Origin: Planococcus chinensis
Lineage (GTDB): Bacteria; Bacillota; Bacilli; Bacillales_A; Planococcaceae
Direction of reading: 5' to 3'
Length of the DNA: 64,000 nucleotides
Assembly: GCF_020071995.1 (NCBI RefSeq)
Contig: NZ_JABWTK010000007.1
Location: forward strand, 1-64,000
Within the stretch, counting starts at the first letter, position 1. Each line of letters opens with the position of its first letter. Made by a program: the position numbers and the translations under genes. The notes under the pieces were generated by a model. That model saw nothing but the letters and a program-made list of their open reading frames with translations. It did not search any database and was not told the DNA's origin. Positions 32,814 through 41,637 of this stretch are shown here, in pieces.

Positions 32814-35018
32814 TTACCGGAAGCCTTTATCCAAGGCCCGCGCCAGAAATACGGAATACTCCGCTCTGGTAGTCGGTTCTTCCGGATGGAAGGTTCCATC
32901 TGCGTATCCTGTGGTGATGCCCTGTTCGAAGAGCCCCGAAATATAGCCTTTTGCCCAATGCTTGGGCTTCACGTCTTTGAAATGGTCAGCTTTGCTGGAC
33001 TTTAAGCTATAGGCAATGCTGATGACTTTCGCCATTTCTGCACGCGTCAGCATGTCATCGGGTTTAAACGTTCCGTCCGGGTTGCCGTTGAATAAGCCGG
33101 CTTTGGAAACCGCGGCAATGTAATTCTTCGCCCAGTGCTTGCCCGGCACATCGCGATAACCGGATGCAGCATCTTTTATCGGCAGTTCCAGCGCAAGCGA
33201 AAGCATCTTCGCCGCTTCTGCACGGGTGGTATTCTTCTCCGGCTGGAAGCTGCCGTCCGGGTATCCGCCGATGATTTGGCCGTCTGCCAAATACATGATT
33301 TCATCCAGTGCCCAGTGGCTCAGCTTCAAGTCGGAATAATCGCCGACCGCCACCAGGACTTCAATCGTTCGGCTGCGGTTACCTTTTGAATCGGCAGCCG
33401 TAATGGACAGGATCGTCCCGGCCGGCTGCTTCGGAATCTTCACTTCATACTTGCCTTTCGCATCTGCCGTTGCTGTGCCGATCGTTTTGGCCCCTGCTTT
33501 GACTTCGATCTGAGCAGCCGCTGTCGCTGAACCGCTGATGCGCGTCGAATGGTTAGTCACCGTACTCGTCACCGAAATCATCGGGACGGTTCCCCTGAGT
33601 ACGGAAATCTCGGCTTCTTCACTTTCATTGCCATAGGAATCCTTTACCGAAACATAAAGCTTCGTTCCAGCTGCTTGCGGCGGGAGAGCCAGCTGGAATT
33701 GCGCGTATCCGGAGTATCCATCGTCTGAGGTGATGACCGTACCCGCCTGATTGCGGACAATGATTTGGCCGCTTTCCAGTTCAAATGGAAGATAGCCGGA
33801 AATTTGGGTCGACTGCTCCGAGATGTCGTAAACCGCCGGAGGAAGCAATTCCTTGATATGTAATGCCTGCTTTGAATTCACCAGGCCGTTGCCGTATAAC
33901 GCATCTTTTCCGGGTTTGCCTAAATCCATGGCCGTGTCCAAAAGCCGGTCCACGACCTCATCATTCGTCAACTTCGGTTCATTTGCCCAGACGAGCGCGG
34001 CCACACCTGATACCATCGGAGCCGCCATCGACGTTCCGCTCATCCCGCCAAAATTATCATTCGGCAAGGTTGAGATGATTTCACTGCCCGGGGCGACAAG
34101 GTCGATGTCGCTGCCGCGGTTCGAAAAAGCCGAGAGGAAGTTGGTCGAATCCGTTGACCCCACCGAAATGACATGGTCGTAGGCAGACGGGTAATAGGCT
34201 TGAGTGGAAGCCTCGTTTCCTGCAGCCGCAACGAGCACCAGCCCTTGTTGATACGCATATTGAACGGCTTCATCGAAATGGGAACTATAAGAATAGTTGC
34301 CGAGGCTCATATTGATGATATCCGCCCCTGCTTCTATCGCCTGATAAATTCCTTCCACCACATCAGACGTATAGGCAAGTTCTCCTTCAAAAACGTCAAT
34401 GGGCATAATCGCCGTTTCCGGAGCGACACCTGCCACTGAATGCTCCTCATCAATCGAACTGCCGATGATTCCTGCCACGTGTGTGCCGTGCGCATCTACA
34501 CTAAGACCTCTGGAGCTATCCGTCACGGTGCTGTACGGTGCAACAATCCGGCCGGCCAAATTCCGGTGCTTCAAATCGAATCCCTCGTCCAATACCGCAA
34601 CCGTCACGTCCGTCCCTTTCGTCTTTGCCCATGCGATTTCGTTTTCAATGCTTTGATGATGGTACTGGTAATAGCTATACTGAGAGCTGTTCGGGGCAGC
34701 CGTCAGGTGGATCAAATGATCCGGCTCCACACTTTCAATATCTGTTCTTTCTTCTAGTTCCTCGGCATACTCATCTGCCGTTTCCCCTTCCGGAACCTTC
34801 ACTGTCACGGCTTCTTCCTCTTTTACTGTTGCCGCTTCCACCACATCCAAATCATCCACTTCACTTATTGCATCTTCTTTGAACGTGACGATGACTTGAT
34901 CGGTTTCTGTTGCCTCCGCGCTAGGCGCTTCCTCTCCGGCATAAACGTTGCTGCCAAATGTCGTAGTGACTAATAAGGCCGTCAAGAAGACTGCTGGCAA
35001 TCTTATGTGTTTTCTCAT
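32814..35018 (-). CDS. secreted subtilisin-like serine protease with three SLH domains
   Basis: The 734-residue precursor has a signal peptide (about 1-27, ending VYA), an I9-like pro-region (about 40-105), then an S8 catalytic domain with Asp144, His177 (HGTHVAG) and Ser330 (GTSMAAP). Two beta-rich segments (about 395-555) follow, then three S-layer homology domains (about 561-605, 620-664 and 680-722). SLH domains hold proteins to pyruvylated secondary cell-wall polymer, so the protease should be surface-attached. It is monocistronic with an AAAGGAG-type site and its own terminator. It may process wall proteins or scavenge peptides. Confidence 0.93.
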   Translation of the reverse strand: MRKHIRLPAVFLTALLVTTTFGSNVYAGEEAPSAEATETDQVIVTFKEDAISEVDDLDVVEAATVKEEEAVTVKVPEGETADEYAEELEERTDIESVEPDHLIHLTAAPNSSQYSYYQYHHQSIENEIAWAKTKGTDVTVAVLDEGFDLKHRNLAGRIVAPYSTVTDSSRGLSVDAHGTHVAGIIGSSIDEEHSVAGVAPETAIMPIDVFEGELAYTSDVVEGIYQAIEAGADIINMSLGNYSYSSHFDEAVQYAYQQGLVLVAAAGNEASTQAYYPSAYDHVISVGSTDSTNFLSAFSNRGSDIDLVAPGSEIISTLPNDNFGGMSGTSMAAPMVSGVAALVWANEPKLTNDEVVDRLLDTAMDLGKPGKDALYGNGLVNSKQALHIKELLPPAVYDISEQSTQISGYLPFELESGQIIVRNQAGTVITSDDGYSGYAQFQLALPPQAAGTKLYVSVKDSYGNESEEAEISVLRGTVPMISVTSTVTNHSTRISGSATAAAQIEVKAGAKTIGTATADAKGKYEVKIPKQPAGTILSITAADSKGNRSRTIEVLVAVGDYSDLKLSHWALDEIMYLADGQIIGGYPDGSFQPEKNTTRAEAAKMLSLALELPIKDAASGYRDVPGKHWAKNYIAAVSKAGLFNGNPDGTFKPDDMLTRAEMAKVISIAYSLKSSKADHFKDVKPKHWAKGYISGLFEQGITTGYADGTFHPEEPTTRAEYSVFLARALDKGFR

Positions 35019-35335
35019 TTCCTTTTCTCCTTTTGCTCCATGCAGCTGTTCTTAGGCATCCGCGTTTAAACCCGCGAATTTCCCACCAGAAATGTATACC
35101 CTTACAAAGTAAAAATATTCCTTTTATTTTAAAATTGTTTTTAATTAACTTTTCGAAGTATATTCTTCATTAAATAAAGGCTGAAAGACTTGCCAGAATG
35201 GTCGATAAGCTCTTTTTCCTGACCAAAAGAAAAAAGCCAGACACATTGTGTCTGGCTGAGCTGAACTCTTCTAATTCCGAAACTTTATCTTTGATTCCAT
35301 CGATGAAACAAGCCCTTTAAGAACTCTCCTTTGAA
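35019..35335. other. 317-bp intergenic region between the esterase and subtilase genes
   Basis: It contains the esterase terminator (35230-35257), presumably followed by the subtilase promoter. No gene is visible. Confidence 0.5.
35230..35257 (-). terminator. terminator of the CE1-type esterase gene
   Basis: AGCCAGACACA and TGTGTCTGGCT form a near-perfect hairpin followed by TTTTTTCTTTTGG on the minus strand. Confidence 0.88.
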
Positions 35336-36640
35336 TCATTTTTCTTTCTTCTTGCCTTTCTCCTTCTTCCACAGATGATCCTCTACAAAAGCAGCGTAAA
35401 GCAAATGCCACGCTTTCCAGTCATGCGCCGCGGGAACTTCCACATAGGCGTGTTCAATCCCCTCTTCGTTCAGCGCCGTATGGAGATTTTGCACGGGGTC
35501 AATCAAGTAATCCCAAATGCCGACGCCGACCATGACAGAAGGATCGTCCAGGTTGCGGTAAGATCCGATATTGCTCAGTTCATCGCCTGTTACGGCATAA
35601 CTCCAAATGCCAAAATATGCAAAGTCATCCGCGTGATGGAAATACATCCGGTTAGCGGTCACCCCGCCCATCGACAATCCGGCGTAGGCACGGCCCGCGG
35701 GCTCTTCTGATACATTGTAGTTCGCTTCGACATAAGGCATGATGTGTTCGAACTGGTCTTCTTCTATCCGTTTGTAATCCCAATTCAGGTCCTGGTTGTT
35801 CATCGTGACGACCACAAAGGGTTCAACTTTTCCGCCTGCGATTAAGTTATCCGTGATATTCGCCACTGCGCCTTCGTTCATCCAGCGCAGTTCGTTGCCG
35901 TACGGGACGCCGGACATGCCGTGGGACAGATAAAGCACTTTGTACGGTTTTTTGCGGTTCGGATTATAGCCGTCGGGCAGGTAAACAGCAAGCCCGCGAA
36001 CGTCACCGACCGCTCCTGTATAGGTTACTGTTTCTACCGTTCCGGTTTTTTTATCTTTGCGGGGAAGTTCCACCGAGCGGTCCAGCCAATCGCCTTTTCC
36101 CATTGTCTTCTTATTATATGGAATATAGACCATGCTCGACACGCTGGACACATTGGTCGCCGTATTGGTCATCGTCGGATTATGGGGATCGTCCAGTCTC
36201 GCGGTCGTCGTGCCATCCGGATTGGTGATGCGGAAATTGTAAGGATAAGCTCCGCTTGACAGCGGGACTCTGCCTCCCCATAAATTGTCTTTGATCTTTT
36301 TCAGGGATAAATAATACGTTGTGTCACTATTACCGCCAGCCGGGAACATCCCGGGTTGATAGGCCACCGGTTTATACGGGTTTTTAAATCCATCTTCAAT
36401 CGTGAAATGATAGAAAGTATCGCTGTAAAGTTCCACTTTTGTGGCGGCTGACGTCTCATCTTCATAAACAAAGGTGGCATAATAGCCGGTCGGAGAAGCA
36501 GCATCTTTCTCCACCGTGACACCGGGTGCATAATCGGTGTAATCAAATCCAGAAGAGTCTGCGGCTGAAACCGACCGGTTGTTGCCAAAAATCGAGCAGG
36601 CCAAAACCGCCATAATTCCCACACTCACCACTTTTTTCAT
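35336..36640 (-). CDS. secreted esterase of the CE1/enterochelin-esterase-like family
   Basis: The 434-residue precursor has a signal peptide (about 1-26, ending VSA), a beta-rich N-terminal domain (about 35-165, CBM48-like as in IroE/Fes-type esterases) and an alpha/beta-hydrolase domain. The nucleophile lies in GLSMGG and the likely catalytic His in the C-terminal AAHDWKAWH segment. Such enzymes cut feruloyl, acetyl or siderophore esters. The C-terminus is very Lys-rich (KKEKGKKKEK), which may bind the anionic wall. It stands alone, so the ester is not known. Confidence 0.85.
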   Translation of the reverse strand: MKKVVSVGIMAVLACSIFGNNRSVSAADSSGFDYTDYAPGVTVEKDAASPTGYYATFVYEDETSAATKVELYSDTFYHFTIEDGFKNPYKPVAYQPGMFPAGGNSDTTYYLSLKKIKDNLWGGRVPLSSGAYPYNFRITNPDGTTTARLDDPHNPTMTNTATNVSSVSSMVYIPYNKKTMGKGDWLDRSVELPRKDKKTGTVETVTYTGAVGDVRGLAVYLPDGYNPNRKKPYKVLYLSHGMSGVPYGNELRWMNEGAVANITDNLIAGGKVEPFVVVTMNNQDLNWDYKRIEEDQFEHIMPYVEANYNVSEEPAGRAYAGLSMGGVTANRMYFHHADDFAYFGIWSYAVTGDELSNIGSYRNLDDPSVMVGVGIWDYLIDPVQNLHTALNEEGIEHAYVEVPAAHDWKAWHLLYAAFVEDHLWKKEKGKKKEK

Positions 36641-36809
36641 GTACTTGCTCCTTTCTCTCTTATAGAATTAGCCGAACCATATAGTTATGCCAAGATGTGA
36701 CTTTATTGTACGGTTGCCTGATTGTTTTTACAAATTCTAAAATAGATAATTTGGGTTTCTTCTTTGCCCTTGTGTACAGTGAAATTACGACTATGGGTTA
36801 TTGCTATAA

Positions 36810-36863
36810 ACACACAAAAGGAACCCGCCCATTACTGGTTTAAGCGGATTCCTTTTGTGTGTG
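36810..36863. terminator. strong hairpin terminator after the PP2C gene
   Basis: ACACACAAAAGGAA pairs with TTCCTTTTGTGTGT, with an inner GC/GC pair. The arms themselves supply T-rich flanks. Confidence 0.75.
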
Positions 36864-36903
36864 TTGAATTATGTTTATCATCGGTACAGGATTTTAATAA
36901 TCA

Positions 36904-37710
36904 CTAAATTTCAAATCTTATATAGGCTCTATCATCAAAACTAATGTTCCCTACCACTGTACCTTTTGTAGATTTATATTCTTTAAAACAAAAAGGGTCT
37001 ACTAACAATAACCTAGATAAAGCTTCTTCACTTTCCGATAACGTAGGAAAGAGATATGGATAGCCGTCAGTGGCAAAGACTACTTCATTATTGCTTCTTA
37101 CATTATAAATTGACAATAGGTCCAGATTGGGTTTATCGCCATTTATAACAGGATAGCCATAAGCGCTATCTTTATTCTCAAATCTTAACTGGGCTACCAG
37201 AAATGGCAAAATAGCTTCTCTTCCTATATCCTTGACAGAAAGTACAGCGTCGATTTCATCACTACTAGCTTGACTTTCGATAGTAAAGGCACGTAACTCT
37301 CCGAGCAACCTATCTATAATTTTATGGTGTGTGTAGTGAGTTCCATTTATCAAACATTGACAATCTCCATAGCTCCAAATCTGTTTATAATATTGGCTAT
37401 ACACGATAATAGAAGCTCTCGGATATTCAATCTTATTATCAACGAGTCCTCTTTGGTTTATTTCTACCATGACTCTTCTATTAATCTCTTCTAATAACTC
37501 TTCTATGCCCGTTTCCGGATGCACTTCTTGAAAATAATTAACTATGATATCTCTAGCAAATCCACCACTAGTTTCTCCATCCCAAGATATAGAACCTTTG
37601 GCAGTAGCACCATCTATAACAACTACAAAATGATTATTATAAAATAAACCGTCTTCACAAAAATTTTGATTTGGATTTTTACCAATTAAACTTTTTTCAA
37701 TTATCTTCAT
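36904..37710 (-). CDS. PP2C-like protein phosphatase
   Basis: This 268-residue protein shows the metal-binding pattern of PPM/PP2C phosphatases in reduced form: Glu19-Asp20-Gly21, Asp33-Gly34 in VVVIDGATAKG, ATDG with Asp215, and the closing SFDDRAYI (Asp259/260). The start ATG (37710) overlaps the upstream gene's stop by 4 bases (ATGA), so the two are translationally coupled. PP2C enzymes remove phosphate from Ser/Thr or, in SpoIIE-like forms, from anti-anti-sigma factors. No kinase is adjacent. The partner is a two-TM Nudix-like protein, which suggests a membrane-linked signalling pair of unknown role. Confidence 0.75.
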   Translation of the reverse strand: MKIIEKSLIGKNPNQNFCEDGLFYNNHFVVVIDGATAKGSISWDGETSGGFARDIIVNYFQEVHPETGIEELLEEINRRVMVEINQRGLVDNKIEYPRASIIVYSQYYKQIWSYGDCQCLINGTHYTHHKIIDRLLGELRAFTIESQASSDEIDAVLSVKDIGREAILPFLVAQLRFENKDSAYGYPVINGDKPNLDLLSIYNVRSNNEVVFATDGYPYLFPTLSESEEALSRLLLVDPFCFKEYKSTKGTVVGNISFDDRAYIRFEI

Positions 37711-38999
37711 GATGGCATTTCCCTCGTACTCTTTAAATACTCTATGAGTAATACTATACATGCCGATGCACTCGGCATAGTTGCGTAAGCTTTCTTTTCA
37801 TGAAGCACCATACCGGGAGTAATAAATAGCTTTTCAAGTTTATCTTTATCTACAAAAATTAACTTGTTGCCATCTGAAAGCAGTTTAGACTGCAACACTT
37901 TCCGATTGGTTTTGCGATTTGCTTTTTTAAAATTATTATAAATTTCTATAGACGTTTGATTCACTTTGACATAAAACAAAAGTTGCGGCTTGCCGCCTTC
38001 TACTAAATCTCTATAGATTGCAATGATATTTCGTTCAGAAAATGAAAAATAGCTTGGATCAATTTTTAGTTCTGCTTGAATTTCTTTTATAATACTTTGA
38101 ATCAAACCACACTCAGTAAATTTCCGTTCATCTTTATTTAACGCATACATTGTTTTAAGTGAAGCAGCAACACTATTTCCCAGCGTCCCTTTTCCGATGG
38201 AGACATTTTTACTTCGAATTACAAAAATAATTTTACCATCAGATGTTTCTACGAATCCATTAAATCCAAGATGATTTGAAAGACTAGACTCACTTAACTT
38301 ACTTACAAATGGGCCATATTCAAAAATCTCACGATTAGTACTTTTCAATCCCCACTTAAAGTCCATTGCTCGGTTGGTAACTAGTGAGTCGTAATAAGTA
38401 GTTCTAGAAGTAATTAATTGCAGTGTATTAGTTTCTTGTTCATATGTATAATCATCTAAACGAATATTCAATTGGTTGTATACATCGGAAAATTCATGAG
38501 CCTTCATAATGGCTTCATAATGTTGTTTAATAAACTCAGGAAGTTCATATTGCTTATTCCAGTTATCTGTAACTGTTAACTTTGAATTAAATAACTTTTT
38601 TTCTAAGACGACGGGAAATGCTAGATTTTTTTTCTTAATTCTATGTGTGATGCCAATATGTACGTAAGAGGGAATGGCTTTTTCGTTATCGTACTCAATC
38701 ATTTTCTGACCGGGATATTGTTTGACCAATGCATTGTAATCATCTGATAATTTTTTTCCATCTTCAATGCTTTTTCGTATCCATTTGGAAACAGATGATT
38801 TCCCCATAGTTAATAAGAAAGCTAGTACAACTGCAAAAAATACGGATACATCAATGCTTTCCGTTAATGTCTTTCCATTTTGTCTGAGTAGTAATAGTAC
38901 TAATGAAAAGATAAGTAACATTAATAAAGCTTCAATTACAAACTCAGTCAAAAATTTTGAAAGCGTTTTGAGAGTGCGTTTTTTTATATTTGTAAACAT
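37707..38999 (-). CDS. two-TM membrane protein with a degenerate Nudix-like cytoplasmic domain
   Basis: The 430-residue protein has two N-terminal membrane helices (about 20-38 and 52-66) and a large cytoplasmic part. Residues 245-315 resemble a Nudix fold: a FVETSDGKIIFVIRSK strand pair, a GKGTLG turn, then ECGLIQSIIKEIQAELKID. This is similar to the E-x7-RE-xx-EE box, but Arg is Lys305 and one Glu is lost, so catalysis is doubtful and ligand binding is possible. TATAAT at 39022-39027 (minus) could be its -10. It is coupled to the PP2C-like gene. The region is AT-rich compared with the genes before it. Confidence 0.6.
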   Translation of the reverse strand: MFTNIKKRTLKTLSKFLTEFVIEALLMLLIFSLVLLLLRQNGKTLTESIDVSVFFAVVLAFLLTMGKSSVSKWIRKSIEDGKKLSDDYNALVKQYPGQKMIEYDNEKAIPSYVHIGITHRIKKKNLAFPVVLEKKLFNSKLTVTDNWNKQYELPEFIKQHYEAIMKAHEFSDVYNQLNIRLDDYTYEQETNTLQLITSRTTYYDSLVTNRAMDFKWGLKSTNREIFEYGPFVSKLSESSLSNHLGFNGFVETSDGKIIFVIRSKNVSIGKGTLGNSVAASLKTMYALNKDERKFTECGLIQSIIKEIQAELKIDPSYFSFSERNIIAIYRDLVEGGKPQLLFYVKVNQTSIEIYNNFKKANRKTNRKVLQSKLLSDGNKLIFVDKDKLEKLFITPGMVLHEKKAYATMPSASACIVLLIEYLKSTREMPS

Positions 39000-39132
39000 A
39001 ATCTCACTTCCTATTATTTGTATTATATGTTAATTGTAAGTAACAGTAGCGAATGCAGTTTTTCTAACTAAATTGAGTTAAACGATTCTCCCTAATGTAT
39101 AGCAATTCATTTCCTCTAAAACAGATAAAGGA

Positions 39133-39167
39133 GGATACTAAAAGTCAATGTCTGACCTTTGGTATCC
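39133..39167 (-). terminator. terminator of galU copy 2
   Basis: GGATACCAAAGGTCA and TGACTTTTAGTATCC form a 15-bp stem with one mismatch, just after the galU stop. The T-run is weak (CTCCTTTATC). Confidence 0.6.
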
Positions 39168-39178
39168 CCTAAAAAACC

Positions 39179-40060
39179 TTACTGCTTATTTAAATATGAC
39201 TCATTCAACTTCTTCTCAAACAATTCCAACAACTGATCTCTCAACTCTGGACGCTTCAATGCAAACTCAATCGTCGTTTCAATGAATCCGTACTTCTCCC
39301 CCACATCAAAACGATGACCATCAAACTCATAAGCGTAAACCGGTTGTACTTCATTCAGCTTTTGAATGGCATCGGTCAGCTGGATTTCTCCACCCGCTCC
39401 GTATTGATGCTCCCCTAAGAAATCAAAGATTTCAGGAGTCAGGATGTAACGGCCCATGATAGCATAATTTGATGGAGCAGTTCCAGGAGCCGGCTTTTCA
39501 ACAAAGCGATTAACACCAATCAGATTACCTTCTATGGAAATCGGATCGATTATTCCGTAACGATTCGTATCTTTCGGTGCTACTTGCTGTACGCCGATTA
39601 CGCTATTGCCAGTTTGGTCATACTGATTCATCAATTGAGCCAAGCAAGGCTCGTCATTTTCGACAATGTCATCACCTAACAATACAGCAAATGGATCGTC
39701 TCCAATAAATTTACGTGCTGACCAGATGGCGTGACCTAAGCCAAGCGGCTGCTTTTGCCGGATGTAATGAATTTCGACTTTAGAAGTCTGTAGAACAGAA
39801 TCCAGCATATCTTGTTTGCCTTTTTCACGCAGCGTCGCTTCCAGTTCAAATGCATGGTCGAAGTGGTCCTCGATTGATCTCTTTCCTTTACCAGTAACAA
39901 TAATAATGTCTTTAATTCCAGAAGCAATTGCTTCTTCCACGATGTATTGAATTGTCGGTTTGTCTACAATAGGAAGCATTTCTTTCGGCATTGCTTTCGT
40001 CGCAGGAAGGAAACGCGTTCCAAGACCTGCAGCTGGAATAATGGCTTTTTTCACTTTCAT
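39179..40060 (-). CDS. galU: UTP--glucose-1-phosphate uridylyltransferase, copy 2
   Basis: This 293-residue enzyme is full length and highly similar throughout to copy 1 at 11633, with the identical signature [19 protein letters not shown]. Differences cluster around residues 140-175 and 215-245. The start is ATG 40060, with AGAAGG 8 bases upstream. It lies at the downstream end of the capsule locus, as in many cps clusters, and would supply UDP-glucose (and through it UDP-galactose or UDP-glucuronate) for the polymer. Base composition is between the flanks and the AT-rich core. Confidence 0.95.
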   Translation of the reverse strand: MKVKKAIIPAAGLGTRFLPATKAMPKEMLPIVDKPTIQYIVEEAIASGIKDIIIVTGKGKRSIEDHFDHAFELEATLREKGKQDMLDSVLQTSKVEIHYIRQKQPLGLGHAIWSARKFIGDDPFAVLLGDDIVENDEPCLAQLMNQYDQTGNSVIGVQQVAPKDTNRYGIIDPISIEGNLIGVNRFVEKPAPGTAPSNYAIMGRYILTPEIFDFLGEHQYGAGGEIQLTDAIQKLNEVQPVYAYEFDGHRFDVGEKYGFIETTIEFALKRPELRDQLLELFEKKLNESYLNKQ

Positions 40061-40609
40061 TCTCTTCACCTTCTTATATTTATTAAAAGATATATATTGT
40101 TAATTTATCAAATCTAGACTCTTACTTATGCCAAAAAATTATACCAAATTTCCCTAAATTATATTTCTGATTTGAAACTAATAGAATTCAGCTCTATTCT
40201 TCGAATACGCTCAATATATTAAATAAAACCACTTCTTTAAAATTTTGAAGTGGTCCTATGAATCTAATTAATATTTTTTTAAATTAATTGCTAATAAATT
40301 CATTAATGCGTGTTGTCAATTGAAAAACTCTTGTGCTGTTTTATAAGACACTAGTAACTAAAAGAATTAGACAAGTAGATGTATAACGAAAACTTTAACT
40401 TTAATTTTATGTGACTATTATCGCGATAAATTATAAAACGAAACCCTTTGATTCTACTTAAATTAAAGAACAATACTCAAAAAAACTTGTTAATGAAAAA
40501 GGTTTTACTTTTTGTCTACCTTGCGCTTTTTACTTTAGGATCGGATAATCTAGTTCTTTTAAGACTTCTTAGCTTCTGCGCAACGCTAGCAGGAGTGTGA
40601 TTTAATTTA
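40061..40609. other. 549-bp AT-rich gap with one terminator
   Basis: It holds the hairpin at 40228-40254. Directly after the ATP-grasp stop, a minus-strand frame offset from that gene stays open for about 34 codons (ending at a TAG near 40509, including SVAQKLRSLKRTRLSDPKVK); see findings. Otherwise nothing is recognised. Confidence 0.4.
40228..40254 (-). terminator. probable terminator of the capsule core transcript
   Basis: ACCACTTC and GAAGTGGT flank an AT loop, followed by TTTTATTTAATA on the minus strand. Confidence 0.6.
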
Positions 40610-41563
40610 TCAAATATATTGCTTAACCAATTCATACTTCCCAATTTGATCACTGATTTGAATAAGGTCGTGTGCAGGATCATGATTAGCTTCTATTAAT
40701 TCTACTCCGTCTTTTGTAACCGCAACATCCCAGCCTAAATACCTTAAACTAGGAACGTCAGAAGCAGCTTTTTTAACCACTTCAATTACTTGTTTCCAAT
40801 GAGGTACTTCAAATCCCATAAATTCAATCCCTGTGGATGGATGTGTTTGAAATTTTTCAAGTTTAGCATTAATTGCTGGAGTAAATACAACTCCTTTTTC
40901 AATATCGATACTAACAGACATTCCACCTGCATGAAGATTATCAATAATACTTTCACCTGCACCAGTTCTTAAACTGCAAGCAATTACGTTAATTTTATTA
41001 TCCTTTTTTACAGTGAAAACTCTAATAGTGTTAACAGAAGAAGGGTTTAAAGCAACCAAATGATCGTGTTGTTCTATTAGCTCTTCAACCAATGATTTTT
41101 TGACTTTTAAAAACACTTGACGCAAATCATCTTCTTGTTTATATGTGTATTTCCAAATACCTTTACCGGACCCTGCACTAATAGGCTTAACAATGACACT
41201 AATATGATTCTTTATAAAATTTTCAAAATCTTTGAAAGTACAATTCCTTGTATCTAACCACTCTCGCTGGACGTAAGCAGAAAAAAAACTGTTAAAAGCT
41301 ACTTTATCAAGAACTTGTTCTATTCCTTCTGCTTTATTTAATTCTTTTATCAGTCTTTTGCTTCTTCGATAAGTGATAAATGTCTTTCTTTCTGCATTAT
41401 TTTTTTTGTAAAACTCATATCGAAAATAGTCATCAGGGCTACTACCGAAACGTACTGCATTATAAATAAAACTACTCCAACAATAAATATATTTTGAACT
41501 CCCATAAGTACGGACTCTATCGTTAAATCTAGAAATATTATTAGTTAAAAATTTTTTATTCAT
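40610..41563 (-). CDS. sugar-transfer-associated ATP-grasp protein (A)
   Basis: The 317-residue protein matches the ATP-grasp group found in polysaccharide loci (PF14397-type): VIVKPISAGSGKGIWK is the ATP-lysine loop, NTIRVFTV and LGWDVAVTKDGVELIEANHDP are the metal-binding strands. The last segment supplies the Glu-x-Asn typical of the fold. Such enzymes are thought to attach an amino acid or other amine to a carboxyl sugar. GAAGGGAC precedes the ATG. It follows a related gene (41638) by 74 bases. A frame change near the C-terminus is possible. Confidence 0.82.
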   Translation of the reverse strand: MNKKFLTNNISRFNDRVRTYGSSKYIYCWSSFIYNAVRFGSSPDDYFRYEFYKKNNAERKTFITYRRSKRLIKELNKAEGIEQVLDKVAFNSFFSAYVQREWLDTRNCTFKDFENFIKNHISVIVKPISAGSGKGIWKYTYKQEDDLRQVFLKVKKSLVEELIEQHDHLVALNPSSVNTIRVFTVKKDNKINVIACSLRTGAGESIIDNLHAGGMSVSIDIEKGVVFTPAINAKLEKFQTHPSTGIEFMGFEVPHWKQVIEVVKKAASDVPSLRYLGWDVAVTKDGVELIEANHDPAHDLIQISDQIGKYELVKQYI

Positions 41564-41637
41564 TTTAAGTCCCTTCTCGCTTCTAAGTATTAATTTAATT
41601 GTCTACTTGAAAACTTAAGAATTTTTATATAAATACT

